Shown here: positions 18,103 through 27,000 of the stretch, piece by piece | How the letters are laid out: every line of letters begins with the position of its first letter | Numbering within the stretch: position 1 is the stretch's first letter | Source of the DNA: VXNE01 sp963668365 | Lineage (GTDB): Bacteria > Pseudomonadota > Gammaproteobacteria > Pseudomonadales > Azotimanducaceae | Direction: 5' to 3' | Assembly: GCA_963668365.1 (NCBI GenBank) | Contig: OY764266.1 | Location: forward strand, 3,472,001 to 3,536,000 | DNA length: 64,000 nucleotides | Position numbers and translations under genes: made by a program | Notes under the pieces: model-generated | Databases searched by the model: none | What the model saw: only the letters and a program-made list of their open reading frames with translations | What the model was told of the DNA's origin: nothing

Positions 18103-19391
18103 GCATCATCCAGGACGTGGCGGCCCAGGAAGTCCTCGACTCCCGCGGCAACCCCACGGTGCGGGCGGAAGTGGTCCTGCGAGGCGGCGCGCGCGGTGAC
18201 GCTTTCACGCCTTCCGGCGCATCCACCGGATCTCGCGAGGCGCTCGAGCTTCGGGACGGCGATCCGAAGCGCTTTTCGGGCAAGGGCGTGACGAAAGCCG
18301 TCGCCGGGATCGCCGGCGAGATCGCTCCGGCGATCCGCGGCATCGATGCGCTGGACCAGGAAGTCCTCGATCACGCGATGATCAACCTGGACGGCACCGG
18401 CGACAAATCGCGCCTTGGCGCCAACGCCATCCTGGCCGTTTCCCTGGCCGCCGCCAAAGCTGCCGCCGCACACAAGCAGGTTCCGCTGTTCGAGCATATC
18501 CACGACATCTTCGACGGCGGCGAAATGCGCCTGCCCGTGCCGATGATGAACATCCTCAACGGCGGCGAGCACGCGAGCAACAACGTGGACATCCAGGAAT
18601 TCATGGTGCAGCCGGTATCGATGTCTTCGTTCAGCGAGGCGATGCGATGCGGCGCCGAGATCTTCCAGGCTCTGAAGGGCGTATTGAGCGAGCAGGGGCT
18701 GTCCACCTCCGTCGGCGACGAAGGCGGCTTCGCGCCGGATATGCCGTCCAATGCCGCCGCCCTGGACATGGTCGCCCGCGCCGTCGAGGTGGCGGGCTAC
18801 AAGATCGGCAGGGATGTCATGCTCGCTGTCGACTGCGCGGCGTCGACATTTTTCGACGACGGCAAGTACGCGCTGGCGGGCGAGGGGTCCACCTATGCGG
18901 GCGATGAGTTCCGCGCATATCTCTCGGATCTCGTGGACCGCTACCCGATCTCCTCCATCGAAGACGGTCTGGACGAAGACGACTGGAACGGCTGGTCGAA
19001 GCTGACGGATGCGCTTGGCGAGCGGGTGCAGCTTGTCGGCGACGATCTCTTCGTCACCGACACGACGCTGTTGCAGCGGGGCATCATCGACGGCGCCGCC
19101 AACGCGATACTGGTCAAGCCGAACCAGGTCGGCACCCTGACCGAGACCCTTGCCGCGGTGCGCATGGCGCAGGACACCGATTACGCCGTGGTCATATCCC
19201 ATCGTTCCGGCGAGACCGAGGATACGACCATCGCCGACCTTGCCGTCGGCACTGGCGCCGGACAGATCAAGACAGGAGGCCTTTGCCGCTCGGATCGCAT
19301 CGCCAAGTACAATCGGTTGCTCCAGATCGAGGCGCTCCTCGACAACGCGGCCGTCTATCGCGGGATGGGCGAACTGGTGGCCGCGCAGTGA
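18099..19391 (+). CDS. eno: Enolase
   Basis: Enolase interconverts 2-phosphoglycerate and phosphoenolpyruvate; its product also feeds KdsA. The 430-residue protein has the N-terminal capping domain (EVLDSRGNPTVRAEV, PSGASTGSREALELRD) and the TIM barrel with SVGDEGGFAP, the metal ligands around LAVDCAAS, SIEDGLDEDDW and VGDDLFVT, the catalytic lysine in VKPNQVGTLTE, and SHRSGETED. The ATG overlaps the kdsA stop in ATGA. Position between kdsA and ftsB is conserved in Pseudomonas. No anomalies. Confidence 0.99.
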   Translation: MSIIQDVAAQEVLDSRGNPTVRAEVVLRGGARGDAFTPSGASTGSREALELRDGDPKRFSGKGVTKAVAGIAGEIAPAIRGIDALDQEVLDHAMINLDGTGDKSRLGANAILAVSLAAAKAAAAHKQVPLFEHIHDIFDGGEMRLPVPMMNILNGGEHASNNVDIQEFMVQPVSMSSFSEAMRCGAEIFQALKGVLSEQGLSTSVGDEGGFAPDMPSNAAALDMVARAVEVAGYKIGRDVMLAVDCAASTFFDDGKYALAGEGSTYAGDEFRAYLSDLVDRYPISSIEDGLDEDDWNGWSKLTDALGERVQLVGDDLFVTDTTLLQRGIIDGAANAILVKPNQVGTLTETLAAVRMAQDTDYAVVISHRSGETEDTTIADLAVGTGAGQIKTGGLCRSDRIAKYNRLLQIEALLDNAAVYRGMGELVAAQ

Positions 19392-19435
19392 GACGCGCGA
19401 CGGACACAGAGACCATTGGGTAGCAGGTAGCCGCC

Positions 19436-19750
19436 GTGAAGTTCTTCGTATGCTTGGGGATCCTGGCCATTCTGGCCCTGCAGTACCGCTATTGGCTCGG
19501 TGACGCCGGTCATCCCGCGGTGGTCGAGCTGACGGAAAGGATCGAGTCGGAACAACGTCTCAATGACCGTCTGGCGCGGCGCAACCGTTTGCTCACAGCC
19601 GAAATCGCCGCGCTGAAGGAGGGCCTCGATGCCGTCGAGGCGCGCGCGCGGACGGCTCTCGGCATGGTTGCGCAAGGCGAAACTTTCTTTCTCGTGGTCG
19701 ATGATGATGAAACCGGGCCGGAGGGCGAAGGCGGGCTGCGAACGCCGTGA
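19436..19750 (+). CDS. ftsB: Cell division protein FtsB
   Basis: This is a small bitopic inner-membrane protein of the divisome FtsQLB complex. The 104 residues begin with a membrane helix (FFVCLGILAILALQYRYWLG), followed by a coiled coil (VVELTERIESEQRLNDRLARRNRLLTAEIAALKEGLDAVEARAR) and the conserved LGMVAQGETFFLVV end. The start is GTG at 19436. It follows eno, as in most gammaproteobacteria, and its stop overlaps the truD ATG by one base. Normally ispD and ispF lie between ftsB and truD; here they are missing. Confidence 0.93.
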   Translation: MKFFVCLGILAILALQYRYWLGDAGHPAVVELTERIESEQRLNDRLARRNRLLTAEIAALKEGLDAVEARARTALGMVAQGETFFLVVDDDETGPEGEGGLRTP

Positions 19751-20712
19751 TGCATTGGCCTCGCGCCCATGCCGACGCGTCGAACGTCACCGGCATTCTG
19801 CGCTCGACGCCCGACGACTTCGAAGTGACCGAGTCCCTGGCGTTCGAGCCCGACGGGGAAGGCGAACACCTGTACCTGCTGGTGGAGAAACGCGGACTCA
19901 CCACGCACGCGGTGCGGCAGATGCTTGCCGATAGTTGCGGCGTCCCGATGCGCGACGTCTCCTTCGCCGGCATGAAAGACAAGCGCGCGGTGGCGCGCCA
20001 ATGGTTCAGCGTGCGCCGGCCCGGGCGAGAAGATGTCCATGTCGGCGAAGGCGTGCGCATCCTGCGACAGGTCCGCCACAGGCGAAAACTCCGGCGCGGC
20101 GAACTGGACGGGAACCGCTTTCGAATTCGTGTCCGCGATCTCGCGGGAGATCCCCGGGCGTCGCTCGCGCTACTCGGCGAGCGCGGTGCGCCGAACTATT
20201 TCGGCGCGCAACGGTTCGGCGCCACCGGGCAGAACGTGGGTGCCGCCCTGGATTGGGTGCGGGCGGGCAAACCTCGCATCTCGCCATTTCTTCGGTCCGT
20301 GTACCTGTCGAGCCTGCGCAGCTTCCTGTTCAACGAGGTGCTCGGCAAGCGGGTCTCGGAGGGCACCTGGCGCAGTATTCTCGACGGCGAGGCCGAACTG
20401 GACGGGCAGCCCACCGGGCCGCTTTGGGGCCGGGGCAGACCGCACAGCAGCGGCGCCGCGCGCATGCTGGAAGAAGGCTTGATCGAGGCGCACGCCGAGA
20501 TCGCCGAGGCGCTGGAGTTTGTCGGGCTGCGCCAGGAGCGGCGCCCGCTGGCTGCGATTCTCAAGAACCTGTCCTGGCACGTGGACGAAGGCGCGATGAC
20601 CGTCGAATTCGCGCTCGGCCGAGGCACCTACGCGACATCGGCGCTCCGTGAAGTCGGGGACTTCCACGATGCGCCGCGCGCGGGACAAGATCACGAAGCG
20701 GCCGGGCGATGA
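19750..20712 (+). CDS. truD: tRNA pseudouridine(13) synthase TruD
   Basis: TruD isomerises U13 of tRNA-Glu. The 320-residue protein contains the family's catalytic block GMKDKRAVARQWFS (Asp as nucleophile), an N-terminal FEVTE motif, NYFGAQRFG, and RSVYLSSLRSFLFNEVL. It is somewhat shorter than E. coli TruD (349). The ATG at 19750 overlaps the ftsB stop by one base; a GTG at 19747 is an alternative. The stop overlaps the next gene as ATGA. In E. coli surE and pcm follow; here a DUF368 membrane protein takes that place. Confidence 0.95.
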   Translation: MHWPRAHADASNVTGILRSTPDDFEVTESLAFEPDGEGEHLYLLVEKRGLTTHAVRQMLADSCGVPMRDVSFAGMKDKRAVARQWFSVRRPGREDVHVGEGVRILRQVRHRRKLRRGELDGNRFRIRVRDLAGDPRASLALLGERGAPNYFGAQRFGATGQNVGAALDWVRAGKPRISPFLRSVYLSSLRSFLFNEVLGKRVSEGTWRSILDGEAELDGQPTGPLWGRGRPHSSGAARMLEEGLIEAHAEIAEALEFVGLRQERRPLAAILKNLSWHVDEGAMTVEFALGRGTYATSALREVGDFHDAPRAGQDHEAAGR

Positions 20713-21599
20713 CACGCCCGCGGGGTTGGCGGGAATGGCTCGGTATCGCCGCGCGGGGCGTCGCGATGGGCATCGCAGAGGTGGTGCCTGGTGTTTCCGG
20801 CGGCACGATCGCACTCATCACGGGCATCTACGAACGGCTGCTGAACGCCCTGGCCTCCTTTTCGCCAAGTTCGCCGAGGGTGCTGTTGCGCGACGGCTTC
20901 GGCGCATTCCACCGGACCCACGACCTGTCGTTCCTGGCCGCGCTTGCGCTTGGGATGATCGTCGGTCTGATAGTATTCGCACGCGTCCTGGGATATTTGC
21001 TCGATACGCACGGGCCGATTGTATGGGGTTTCATTTTCGGGCTGATCACGGCGTCCCTGCCCAGGGTCGCGCTCCGCGCCACGTTGCCATCCCTCGCGAC
21101 CTTCGGCGTCGCCGGGGCTGTCCTGGCCGTGTTCGTGGCAACCCTTGCGCCGACGGGTTCGGACCCGACCTACCCCCGCTTTCTGCTTGGCGGCGCACTC
21201 GCCGCGACCGCGTGGATACTGCCCGGCATATCCGGCAGCCTGGTCCTGGTTCTCCTGGGTCTGTGGAAACCCCTGATCGCCGCGCTGAACACGGCCCAGC
21301 TCGACATCATCGCCGCCATGGCGGCGGGGATGGCAATCGGGCTCCTATCCTTCGTCAGGCTTCTCGCGCGTTCGCTGGAACGCTATCCCGGCACCGTCTT
21401 CTCGTTGCTGACAGGATTGATGGCCGGATCCCTGGTTCGCCTGTGGCCCTGGCGCGTGGACGACGCCATGGTGCTGCCCGCAACCTATCGCGCGGGCACG
21501 GGAGATGATCCGATGATCGCCTGGGTTGCTGTCGCCGCGTGTCTCGGCATCGCCGCCATTACGGTACTCGCAAAAAGTGGCCGGCCGGCGAATCATTAG
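20709..21599 (+). CDS. DUF368 membrane protein, undecaprenyl-phosphate translocase (PopT) family
   Basis: This 296-residue integral membrane protein has about 8-9 hydrophobic segments and two family signature loops in inverted-repeat halves: EVVPGVSGGTIALITGIYE near residue 24 and WILPGISGSLVLVLLGLW near 175. DUF368 proteins have been shown in other bacteria to return undecaprenyl phosphate across the inner membrane, recycling the lipid carrier for peptidoglycan and O-antigen. That fits this cell-envelope-rich region with uppS, cdsA and lpx genes. It overlaps truD by 4 bases and nlpD by 23. The family call is firm; the transport role here is by homology. Confidence 0.85.
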   Translation: MTRPRGWREWLGIAARGVAMGIAEVVPGVSGGTIALITGIYERLLNALASFSPSSPRVLLRDGFGAFHRTHDLSFLAALALGMIVGLIVFARVLGYLLDTHGPIVWGFIFGLITASLPRVALRATLPSLATFGVAGAVLAVFVATLAPTGSDPTYPRFLLGGALAATAWILPGISGSLVLVLLGLWKPLIAALNTAQLDIIAAMAAGMAIGLLSFVRLLARSLERYPGTVFSLLTGLMAGSLVRLWPWRVDDAMVLPATYRAGTGDDPMIAWVAVAACLGIAAITVLAKSGRPANH

Positions 21600-22449
21600 C
21601 CTGATCGTCTGCGCGACGCTCGCCGCCGGCTGCGCCACGCCGTCGCGCGCGCCCGTCCAGGATCGGTCGGAGCCGGTTTCGAAGCCATCCATCAGGACGT
21701 CTGGCGAGCACATCGTGAAACCCAATGACTCCCTCTACGCGATAGCCTGGAAATACCAGCTCGACTACCGGGAGATCGCGCGTCGGAACGGAATAGCGCC
21801 CCCCTACACGATCTACCCCGGACAAAAGCTGTTGCTATACGGCATGGAGAGCGAGCCTTCCGCTGCAACGAACTCCACGAGGCGGGGCATACCGGCGCCG
21901 GCGCAGACCAAGCCAGGGACCGCCGCACGCCCGGCGCCGCCTCCGGCAAAACCGGCGGCAAAACCCGTCGCCAGACCGGCGGCAGAACCGGTCGCCAGAC
22001 CGGCGGCAAGACCCGTCGCCAAACCTGCGCCGCGCGCGCGCCCCACGCCGTCCACCGCGCAGAAGCCTGCTCCCGGCCAACCAGGTCGCGCGGGATGGCG
22101 TTGGCCGGTCAATACGCAGCCCGCACGCGGATTTGGCCGCGGCAACAACGGTCTGGATTATGTGCTTCCGAACGGCCACCGGGTGGTCGCGGCGGCGGCC
22201 GGCAAAGTCGTGTATGCCGGCGCCGGCATCGGCGGATATCGGTACACGATTATCGTCGAGCATTCCGACACGTACCTGTCCGCCTACAACATCAATGTAG
22301 AGCCCGCCGTCGCCGAGGGAAGCAGGATCGCCAGCGGCGGAAAGATATGCGACATCGGATCCGGCAGCCCCACTACCCGCCGGCTGCACTTCGAGATTCG
22401 CCGCAACGGCGCGCCCGTGGATCCGGCAAAGATCATCGGCAGGGGTTAG
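21577..22449 (+). CDS. nlpD: NlpD-like lipoprotein with LysM and degenerate M23 domain
   Basis: NlpD activates the amidase AmiC at the division septum. From GTG 21577 the protein begins with a lipoprotein signal ending LAAGC. A LysM domain follows (HIVKPNDSLYAIAWKYQLDYREIARRNG), then a Pro/Lys/Arg/Ala linker made by a 12-bp repeat, and a C-terminal M23 fold (RPARGFGRGNNGLDYVLPNG to LHFEIRRNGAPVDPAKII). The zinc ligands of true endopeptidases are not intact: GLDYVL has no metal His, and YLSAYNIN replaces the usual His-containing loop. This is the pattern of non-enzymatic activators. An in-frame ATG at 21526 is a less likely start. rpoS, its usual downstream neighbour, is absent. Confidence 0.9.
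   Translation: MAGRRIISLIVCATLAAGCATPSRAPVQDRSEPVSKPSIRTSGEHIVKPNDSLYAIAWKYQLDYREIARRNGIAPPYTIYPGQKLLLYGMESEPSAATNSTRRGIPAPAQTKPGTAARPAPPPAKPAAKPVARPAAEPVARPAARPVAKPAPRARPTPSTAQKPAPGQPGRAGWRWPVNTQPARGFGRGNNGLDYVLPNGHRVVAAAAGKVVYAGAGIGGYRYTIIVEHSDTYLSAYNINVEPAVAEGSRIASGGKICDIGSGSPTTRRLHFEIRRNGAPVDPAKIIGRG
21946..22029 (+). repeat. Seven 12-bp coding repeats in nlpD linker
   Basis: Seven head-to-tail units of the form GCVARACCBGYV encode the four-residue pattern Ala-Lys/Arg/Glu-Pro-Ala/Val. Such in-frame repeats can change copy number by slippage without breaking the gene and would alter only the linker length between the LysM and M23 domains. Confidence 0.8.
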
Positions 22450-22697
22450 CCCGCATACCTCACCAAGGGCCGCGATGATCGCGCAGGATTTTTTTCGCGT
22501 GCGGGTGCTCGCGAGCGGAAACATAGCCGCCGCTTATGGCGTAGCGAGCATGTGCCCGCACGCGGAAAAAAGACCAGCGAGGGCGCGGCAGCGCAGTCTG
22601 TACCCGGCAGAACCTCCACGAAACGAGTGCACCTGATTAAGGCGCAACAACAATCAATCACTCGACAAGCGCCTTGGTGATATATGCGGGTTAGCCC
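22443..22697. repeat. Direct repeat GGGTTAGCCC flanking a 235-bp non-coding segment
   Basis: GGGTTAGCCC occurs at 22443-22452, spanning the nlpD stop, and again at 22688-22697. Both copies are followed by CAT within one base. The segment between, and on to tilS at 22776, holds no gene that I can recognise apart from a large hairpin. The repeat could be a footprint of an insertion or deletion at the place where rpoS is usually found. Because the 10-mer is nearly self-complementary, the two ends also read as an imperfect inverted repeat (14 of 16). Confidence 0.45.
22489..22571. terminator. Bidirectional terminator-like hairpin between nlpD and tilS
   Basis: A T-run plus CGCGTGCGGG (22489-22504) is complementary to CCCGCACGCG plus an A-run (22555-22571). 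An inner GCTCGC/GCGAGC pairing strengthens the stem. A stem ending in T-run on one side and A-run on the other suits termination of both convergent transcripts, nlpD from the left and tilS from the right. Confidence 0.6.
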
Positions 22698-22775
22698 CAT
22701 GAGACTCCCATCGGCGGCTTCGCCTGCGCCGTCTTCCACCTCCGCCCAGAGTCCGCCTGCCGGTAGCGCAGAAAA

Positions 22776-23966
22776 TCAGCAGCCCGTCCACACGGGACTC
22801 CATCCCCCTTTCACCGCGAAATCCTCGGCGAGGGCGACTCCCGGGACCGCGACCAGAAACTCGCCCGAGAACAGCAACGGCCACAGATCTCTCTGCCAGG
22901 GGGGAATCCGGTGCTCCTGGAAAAGCGTCTTCAGGCGCTTCGAGACGCCACGACCCGCGGGCGCCAGGCGTTCGCTGCCGCTACGGTAGCGGACGGTCAA
23001 TTCCAGTCCTTCAGCCAGCCCCGCCTTTCCCCGGCGCCAATCGATCGCGCCATGGGGCAATTGCTCCGTGCGGCCCGCTTCGATACGCCTGTTCTCGCTT
23101 TCGCGAACCTTCAGCAAGGGAAGACCGGATACGCGGTAAAGGCGGCCGCCATAGCGCCGCACCGCATCTCCCCCCGGCAACCGGACAACGGGGTTGGCAT
23201 CGGCGACCGCATGCGCCTGGCGGAGTATTTCTGCGATGCGCCGGCCCGGCACGCCGGAGCCGAGCCATGCCCGAACGCCGTTCGCCGTAAGGCCATCGAT
23301 CAACAGGCTCGCGTCTGGAACGGCGAACGGAGCCGGCTCGATGCTGGACAGGATATCGACGGCGCGGGGGAAGCGCGCCTCGAGGTTCGGGATGATCTCG
23401 TGGCGGATGAAGTTGCGGTCGAGACTCCTGTCCATGTTGGTCGGATCCTCCGCCCACGCCAGGTCATGCGCTTCCGCATAGGCGACGAGCCGCGAACGGC
23501 GCAGATGCAGGAATGGCCGCGCCAGGCGACCGGCCCCCAGGGGCCGCTCTCTCGGCATGCCCACCGGCGCCCGACCGGTGAACAGCCGCCACAGGACCGT
23601 CTCTGCCTGGTCGTCGGCATGGTGGCCCAGCAACAGCAGCTCGGACGGCCGCAGCGTCTCCCGCCATGCGCTGTAGCGCGCCCGCCTCGCCTGCGCCTCG
23701 ACGTTGCCCGCCTCCACGGTCACACGCAGCGCGTCGATGGCGACACCCAGCGTCGCCGCCACACGTTCGCAATGGCGCTGCCAAGCCCGGGCTTCGGTTT
23801 GCAGACCGTGGTTGACGTGCAGCGCTCGCAGGCGCGCGGCGGGAAACCGCATCGCAACCGCATGCAGCAGCACGGTGGAGTCGAGCCCGCCGCTGTATCC
23901 GACGGCGAAACGCCCTGTACCGGAAATCGATGCGACCGCCCGCTCTACGTCAGTCAACCTGCCCAT
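22776..23966 (-). CDS. tilS: tRNA(Ile)-lysidine synthase TilS
   Basis: TilS converts C34 of the CAU-anticodon tRNA-Ile to lysidine so that it reads AUA. The 396-residue protein has the PP-loop GYSGGLDSTVLLH near residue 23, then LHVNHGLQ, LGHHADDQAETVLWRLFTG and RPFLHLRRS, which are typical, and a C-terminal domain with RSGSERLAPAGRGVSKRLKTLFQEHRIPPWQRDLWPLL. The ATG at 23966 is preferred to an upstream basic extension from 24011. tilS normally follows accA; here it lies 72 bases after dnaE with accA missing. Confidence 0.95.
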   Translation of the reverse strand: MGRLTDVERAVASISGTGRFAVGYSGGLDSTVLLHAVAMRFPAARLRALHVNHGLQTEARAWQRHCERVAATLGVAIDALRVTVEAGNVEAQARRARYSAWRETLRPSELLLLGHHADDQAETVLWRLFTGRAPVGMPRERPLGAGRLARPFLHLRRSRLVAYAEAHDLAWAEDPTNMDRSLDRNFIRHEIIPNLEARFPRAVDILSSIEPAPFAVPDASLLIDGLTANGVRAWLGSGVPGRRIAEILRQAHAVADANPVVRLPGGDAVRRYGGRLYRVSGLPLLKVRESENRRIEAGRTEQLPHGAIDWRRGKAGLAEGLELTVRYRSGSERLAPAGRGVSKRLKTLFQEHRIPPWQRDLWPLLFSGEFLVAVPGVALAEDFAVKGGWSPVWTGC

Positions 23967-24038
23967 GACTCCAGGTCCGCGCCGTTCGCTCCTCGGGCGG
24001 GGACGAACCACGGCGAGCGCACGAAGGGCCGACGGATT

Positions 24039-27000
24039 TCATGGCTGACCCTGGCCTGAATACGCGAATCCCACCCGTTCCGCGCCGAACGCGGCGCCCA
24101 GTTCCTCGATCAGCGCGTTGCTTGGCACAACGCGCCACTGCTCTCCGAGGTCGACGCGGACGCGCGCCTTGTCGGAGCGATACTCCACGGCGACCAGACA
24201 ACCGTCCGCCTCCTCGTCGCGCCGATGCGATTGCAGCAGGTCGCGCAGCCGCAACGCGAACTCCCCGTTCGCACCATTGCCATCGACGGAAATCCTCAGG
24301 CATTCCGCCAGCCGTGCCCGCGCTTCCTCGAGAGTTTCCACCGACCTGGCACGAAGTCTCAGCGAGCCGGCGTAGTCGTCGTATTCGACCTCCGCCTCGA
24401 CAACGAGCACGGCATCGTTGACAAGCTTGTCGCGGGCAGCGTCCAGCGCCTTGTCGGACACCGTCGCCTCGACCCTGCCGGTGCGATCGTCGAGCACCAC
24501 GAACGCCATGGAATCACCGCGCCTGCTCCTGCGCGAACGGACCGAAACCACGAGACCGGCGACTGTCTGCGAGCCCCGTCCCTGGGCCAGGGACTCGATG
24601 GGCGTCGATCGCAGCGTCGCTATCTCATCCAGGTAGGCGTCGATGGGGTGTCCCGTCAAGTAGAGACCCAGACTCTTCTTCTCCGCCGCGAGTCGCTCGC
24701 CCTTGCTCCAGGAGGGGGTGTCCGCGGGTGCGGCCGGTCGCTCGCCGACGATGTCCCCGAACATGTCCCGAATTCCCATGGCGGCATCACGGGCCCCCTG
24801 CTCGGCGCGCGCCAGCGCCGTCGGCAACTCCTCCATCAGGCGCGCCCGCAGGTGATCCAACTCCTCGCCGCCAACGGCGAAACAGTCCAGCGCACCGGCG
24901 CAAATCAATGGTTCGATGACGTTCTTTGCATTCCGGCCCGCGTCGGATCCCTGGATGCGGGAACAGAGGTCGAGCAGGTCCTTGAACGGACCATCGGATT
25001 CCCGTTGCTCGACAATCGCCGCGACCGCGCCGGCGCCGACGCCACGGACCGCGCCCATACCGTAGAGGATGCCGCCGCCGATCACGGAGAACCTGAATTG
25101 GCTTGTATTGATGTTCGGCGGGCGAAGCGCCAGATCCATGCGTCGCAACTCGTGCGCCAGGGCGACCATCTTGTCCGCGTCCTGCATGTCCGCCGACAGC
25201 ACGGCCGCCATGAACTCCGCCGGATAGTGGCATTTGAGCCATGCCGTCTGGTAGGTGACGATGCCGTATGTCGTCGCATGCCCCTTCGGAAACGCATAGC
25301 CGGAGAACTTCTCCATCTGATCGAAGATGCGGGCGGCGCGGGACTCTGGAACGCCCTGCGACAAGGCGCCCGCCATGAACTTCTCACGCACCTTGGCCAT
25401 CTCTTCAGGCTTTTTCTTGCCCATGGCCGCGCGCAGCACGTCCGCCTCTCCCAAGCTGAATCCCGCCAGCACGCGAGCGGCGTACATCACCTGCTCCTGG
25501 TATAGCAGGACGCCATACGTCGCCTTCAGGCCGTCTTCGAGTTTGGAATCTTCGTATTCGACCGGTTTGCGGCGATGCTTGCGATCAATGAAGTCATCCG
25601 CCGTGCCGGACTGCAGTGGACCGGGCCGGTACAACGCCACAAGGGCGATGACTTCATCGATGTTGTCGGGCGCCAGGCGGCGCAGCAGTTCCTTCATGCC
25701 CTGGGACTCGAGCTGAAAGACGGCGGTCGTTTCGCCCGTGCGAAGCAAGGCAAAGGTCGCTTCGTCGTCCAGCGGAATGGCGTCGATATCGAGGGACGCA
25801 GCGCCCTCCTTCCGGCTGGCGTTCACCGCCTTCACGGCCCAATCGATGATCGTCAAGGTCCGCAGGCCGAGGAAATCGAACTTCACGAGACCGGCCCGCT
25901 CAACGTCGTCCTTGTCGAACTGGGAGATGGCACCGCCGCTGCGATCATCCGCATATAGCGGCACGAACTCCGCCAGCGGCCCCGGCGCGATGACGACGCC
26001 GCCCGCGTGTTTGCCGACATTTCGGACGATGCCTTCGAGCTTATAGGCCATTTCCACGATCTCGGCGGCATCCGCGTTCTCGTCTATGAAACGCTGCAGT
26101 TCTTCTTCGCGCGCGATCGCTGTGGCGAGAGTCATTCCCACTTCCGCCGGAATCATCTTCGATAGCCTGTCCGCCAGCCCATATGGCTTGCCCTGGGCGC
26201 GCGCCACGTCACGCACCACCGCTTTCGCCGCCATCGTGCCGAAGGTGGCAATCTGCCCCACCGCGTCCGCGCCGTATCGCTCCGATACGTGGCGAATAAC
26301 CGAATCGCGCCCCTCCATGCAAAAGTCGATATCGATGTCCGGCATCGACAGGCGCTCGGGATTCAGGAAGCGCTCGAAGATGAGATCGTATTCGAGCGGA
26401 TCGACATTGGTCACATTGAGAGCGTAGGCGACGAGGGAACCGGGTCCGGAGCCCCGCCCCGGACCCACCGGAACGCCGTTTCGCCTGGCCCAATTGACGA
26501 ATTCCGCAACCACCAGGAAGTAGCCGGCAAAACCCGTCTCCTCGATGATGCCGAGTTCGTGGTCAAGTCGCTCCGCGTAGGTCTCGGCATCGATGCGGGG
26601 CGCTGTCCCGACGCGCACCTGCAGCCTTGCCTTGAGGCCCTCGGTTGCGCCGCGACGAAGAAACGCCTCCAGCGACTCGCCGTCCGACGTGGGGTAGTTC
26701 GGCGGATGGTATGTTCCGAGCTTCAGGTCCAGGTTGCACCGCTTCGCGATTTCAACGGTGTTTTCGAGCGCTTCCGGCAGGTCGTCGAAAAGAGCCTGCA
26801 TCTCCTCGGAGGAACGCAGGTACTGCGCCTCGCTATAGCCGCGTTCGCGGCGGGGGTCGTTCAAGGTCCGGCCCTGCTGAATGCAAACGCGCGTTTCGTG
26901 CGCTTCGAACTCGTCCGGTTGAAGAAAACACACGTCGTTGGTCGCCACGACCGGCAGCGACCGCGCGCGGCACAGTTCTACCGCCGACCGTACGTAGTCG

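Noticed and set aside
22095..22449. NlpD C-terminal domain as an active M23 endopeptidase
   Set aside because: Key zinc-ligand positions are not histidine or aspartate in the expected motifs; it fits the non-enzymatic activator type.
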